In this document: piece by piece, positions 6,401 to 7,195 of the stretch | How the letters are laid out: every line of letters begins with the position of its first letter | Position numbering within the stretch: the first letter of the stretch is position 1 | DNA from: Anaerolineae bacterium | GTDB lineage: Bacteria; Chloroflexota; Anaerolineae; B4-G1; SLSP01 | Direction of reading: 5' to 3' | Assembly (NCBI GenBank): GCA_021107605.1 | Contig: JAIOSN010000224.1 | Location: 1 to 7,195, forward strand | DNA: 7,195 bases | The notes under the pieces: model-generated | Seen by the model: only the letters and a program-made list of their open reading frames with translations | Told to the model about the DNA's origin: nothing | The model's database searches: none | Program-made: the position numbers and the translations under genes

Positions 6401-7106
6401 TACCGTGTTACGGGGACATAAGTCCGATGTGGAGCGCGCCCGTTTCACCCCTGATGGCCGCTATCTGCTCACCGTGGCGAAAGACAAACGCGCGTTGCTC
6501 TGGGATACCGGAAACTGGTCATTAGCCCAAACCTTTACGATCCCGGCCGGGGGGCTTTGGGGGATGGATCTCAGCCCGGATGGACATTGGTTGGCGTTGG
6601 GCTACCTGGGGGGCCGGATCTCCCTGCATGAGCTGACCGTCTCATCCGATACCTGGCAGCTAACCTCCGCCATCACCCTCACGGGGCAGAGTAGTTACCT
6701 CCCCGCGTTGGATTTCAGCTCGGATGGCCGCTACTTGGCTTCCGCCTCCTGGGATGGCACCGCACGCATCTGGAGCATGGAGACCTTCACCACGGTGACG
6801 GCTCCGCTAGAGCATCCGGGGTTTGTCTACAGCGTGGCCTTCGCGCCTCAAGATGATTATTTGGCAACCGGAGCACGTGATGGCAAAGTACGCATCTGGG
6901 AGCTGACCGGCTTCCCCAAAGAGGAACCGCAATTAGTAGGCGTAATCGGCGACCATACTGACCTCATCTATGACATCGCCTTTAGTCCTGATGGAAAATA
7001 CCTGGTCAGCGGCTCCTGGGACGGCTCCATCCGCCGTTACCTGGTGCGGCTAGAGGATGTATTGAAGCTCGCTGAAAGATATATCGGGGGGCGAGAGAGC
7101 GAGTGA
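3468..7106 (+). CDS. nSTAND1-type STAND NTPase with one TM helix and about 14 WD40 repeats
   Basis: The product has 1212 residues from ATG 3468. It opens with NPYVGPRPY and FYGRNREARDLL, the entry signature of nSTAND1 NTPases. Walker A is APSGAGKTS (44–52, Lys50), with Ala in place of the first Gly. Walker B is LLIVDQFEELF (132–142, Asp136). A sensor-like strand carries FAMREDY (173–179). A winged-helix-like region spans ~280–385 (YGNIDRAL to LVHDRLI). A helical linker leads to one hydrophobic helix at ~458–479, preceded by Arg-rich RQRIYRLR. After a ~80-residue linker, WD40 repeats fill ~562–1192; I count 14, enough for two seven-bladed propellers. Blades 5 and 6 (from ~772) are the most canonical (AFSPDG, IRLWD); blades 1–4 carry insertions. 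By family logic it is a nucleotide-driven switch with a WD40 sensor that controls the CHAT–SIR2 effector encoded just upstream. No effector or adaptor domain is fused to it. Its last codons run into the tandem repeat. Confidence 0.9.
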   Translation: MKHNPYVGPRPYQRADRRNFYGRNREARDLLALILAERVVLFYAPSGAGKTSLLNAKILPALEAEAFDLLPVARVANDLPPGVKDEPIENIFIFSLLLDLAGEDLPLQRLQAHTLASFLQEFYPETEYPYPLLIVDQFEELFTAHRHRWQDAQGFFLQVQAALKAIPSLGIIFAMREDYVAEVDPYAPLLPRRLRARFRMGRLGATGALEVVAKPAQNAGVPFAEGVAEQLVDDLRRSKVQCYGRGEEVEVLGPFVEPVQLQVVCQRLWDNLPEQEDQLIQWEEVEEYGNIDRALVGFYADAVAQVIVETPVRERELRRWATKQLIAPMQTRGLALRGPEETVGLPNAAVDILAARHLIHSDVRAGARWYELVHDRLIDPILQSNRAWEAARQTPLRLTAKRWQETQSIALLYQDEALSESLAWAELHRDELEPYEHEFLVASQTAQQHRQRIYRLRIASITVGLVTLLLVTGLAWMASRNGLQAYSRELAAEADTLLVEDRGRSIQQAYTGVSPALPTWWDRSTQDFFGPLDTTDAQIMLRQAVRDYYPVEIYANLPDQAHAVLYEPQGRFLYAAMPAAGVEEIDTKIGGRHLLLNHQGGAAAALAIDSTGRYLAVGGDDGKTGGVVEIWDREEAAWVATLRVPLAAGIRDEIHAVAYSPHDYYLATGGDYGTRWRDFSGAEEGLIRLWELNQHGERLSASTVFTLPRIGGRVSSLAFSGDATPLETMTEKESWYLAAGSYDNLVHLWKVRPRVPGVLSATQVLTLTGHTAPVKAIAFSPDGKLIVSGSSDKTIRLWDVESGEPEFTLIGHTSDVTSLAFSSDGQYLISGSRDRTVRIWHVDTATPHLISVLTGPGNLVLAVTFSPDDQFITAGAGDQTVRTWNYDYPRQLGLSTLPGHAGRIRAVTYSPDGKFLASAGGEGKVTIWSLVAGTPIHTLHVPGGKIWDLAYSPDGQTLITCSSDDSARVWDASTGKWITVLRGHKSDVERARFTPDGRYLLTVAKDKRALLWDTGNWSLAQTFTIPAGGLWGMDLSPDGHWLALGYLGGRISLHELTVSSDTWQLTSAITLTGQSSYLPALDFSSDGRYLASASWDGTARIWSMETFTTVTAPLEHPGFVYSVAFAPQDDYLATGARDGKVRIWELTGFPKEEPQLVGVIGDHTDLIYDIAFSPDGKYLVSGSWDGSIRRYLVRLEDVLKLAERYIGGRESE
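5151..7043 (+). repeat. WD40 repeat-coding tract, about 14 blades
   Basis: This part of the STAND gene encodes tandem units of roughly 40–60 residues built on an x-A-F-S-P-D-G-x-x-L-A-S-G core followed by D-x-x-[IV]-R-[IL]-W. Blades 1–4 are divergent and longer, with acidic or glycine-rich insertions such as GDDGKTGG and TRWRDFSGAEEG. Blades 5–14 are regular at about 42–47 residues. Neighbouring blades are not near-identical in DNA, so the array looks old and diversified. That differs from the high-identity WD40 arrays of some bacteria and suggests a fixed ligand. Confidence 0.8.
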
Positions 7107-7195
7107 GCGAATAGGCGAGCAAGCGAGAAGGCGAGGAAGCGAGTGGGCGAGCAAGCGAATGGGCGAGCAAGCGAATGGGCGAGCAAGCGAATGGG
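7091..7195. repeat. GCGA-rich tandem repeat, 16-bp period (8-bp subunits), open at right edge
   Basis: From 7091 the sequence divides into 16-bp units starting at 7091, 7107, 7123, 7139, 7155, 7171 and 7187 (partial). The units at 7155 and 7171 are identical (gcgaatgggcgagcaa), and that at 7139 differs by one base. Earlier units are more degenerate. Each unit is two 8-bp halves of the form GCGAnnrr, so the array is nested. The first unit supplies the last codons and the TGA stop of the STAND gene. There are no spacers, so it is a minisatellite rather than CRISPR. No hairpin with a T-run, and so no intrinsic terminator, is visible after the stop within the window. Confidence 0.85.

Noticed and set aside
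7107..7195. CRISPR-like array
   Set aside because: Units are contiguous 16-bp (8+8) repeats with no unique spacers, so this is a tandem minisatellite.

Overview
The window most resembles an accessory region of a Chloroflexota genome (Anaerolineae or a related class). This rests on recalled protein style: an nSTAND1-type NTPase with WD40 repeats, a CHAT–SIR2 fusion, and a membrane protein whose wording resembles Chloroflexota families. No rRNA or marker gene is present, so the taxonomy is an inference of low to moderate confidence. Coding regions are moderately GC-rich; the 935–1425 region, including the first codons of the CHAT gene, is clearly more AT-rich.

Layout. Positions 1–924 (minus strand) hold the N-terminal 308 codons of a polytopic membrane protein that runs off the left edge. 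Its promoter (TTGCAA, 17 bp, TATAAT) and ribosome binding site are readable. Positions 925–1425 are a divergent intergenic region with two promoters, a 15-bp inverted repeat whose arms are themselves palindromic, and three degenerate copies of a short repeat (two direct, one inverted). Positions 1426–3471 (plus strand) encode a CHAT caspase-like protease fused to a SIR2-like domain. Positions 3468–7106 encode a 1212-residue nSTAND1 NTPase with one transmembrane helix and about 14 WD40 repeats. The two plus-strand genes overlap by four bases (ATGA) and are almost certainly one operon with coupled translation. Positions 7091–7195 are a GCGA-rich tandem repeat with a 16-bp period. It begins inside the last codons of the STAND gene and continues past the right edge.

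How the genes may work together (inference). The pair has the logic of a bacterial conflict or immunity module. The WD40 array would sense a ligand, the STAND NTPase would act as a nucleotide-dependent oligomerisation switch, and the CHAT–SIR2 protein would be the effector. The CHAT His/Cys dyad is intact, so proteolysis is the better-supported activity. The SIR2-like half keeps its TTNFD and GYSLxDW motifs, but its glycine loop and usual HG motif are altered, so NADase activity is doubtful. Unlike one-piece Avs-type STAND proteins, the effector is on a separate polypeptide with no recognisable adaptor domain. The divergent membrane protein may be unrelated.
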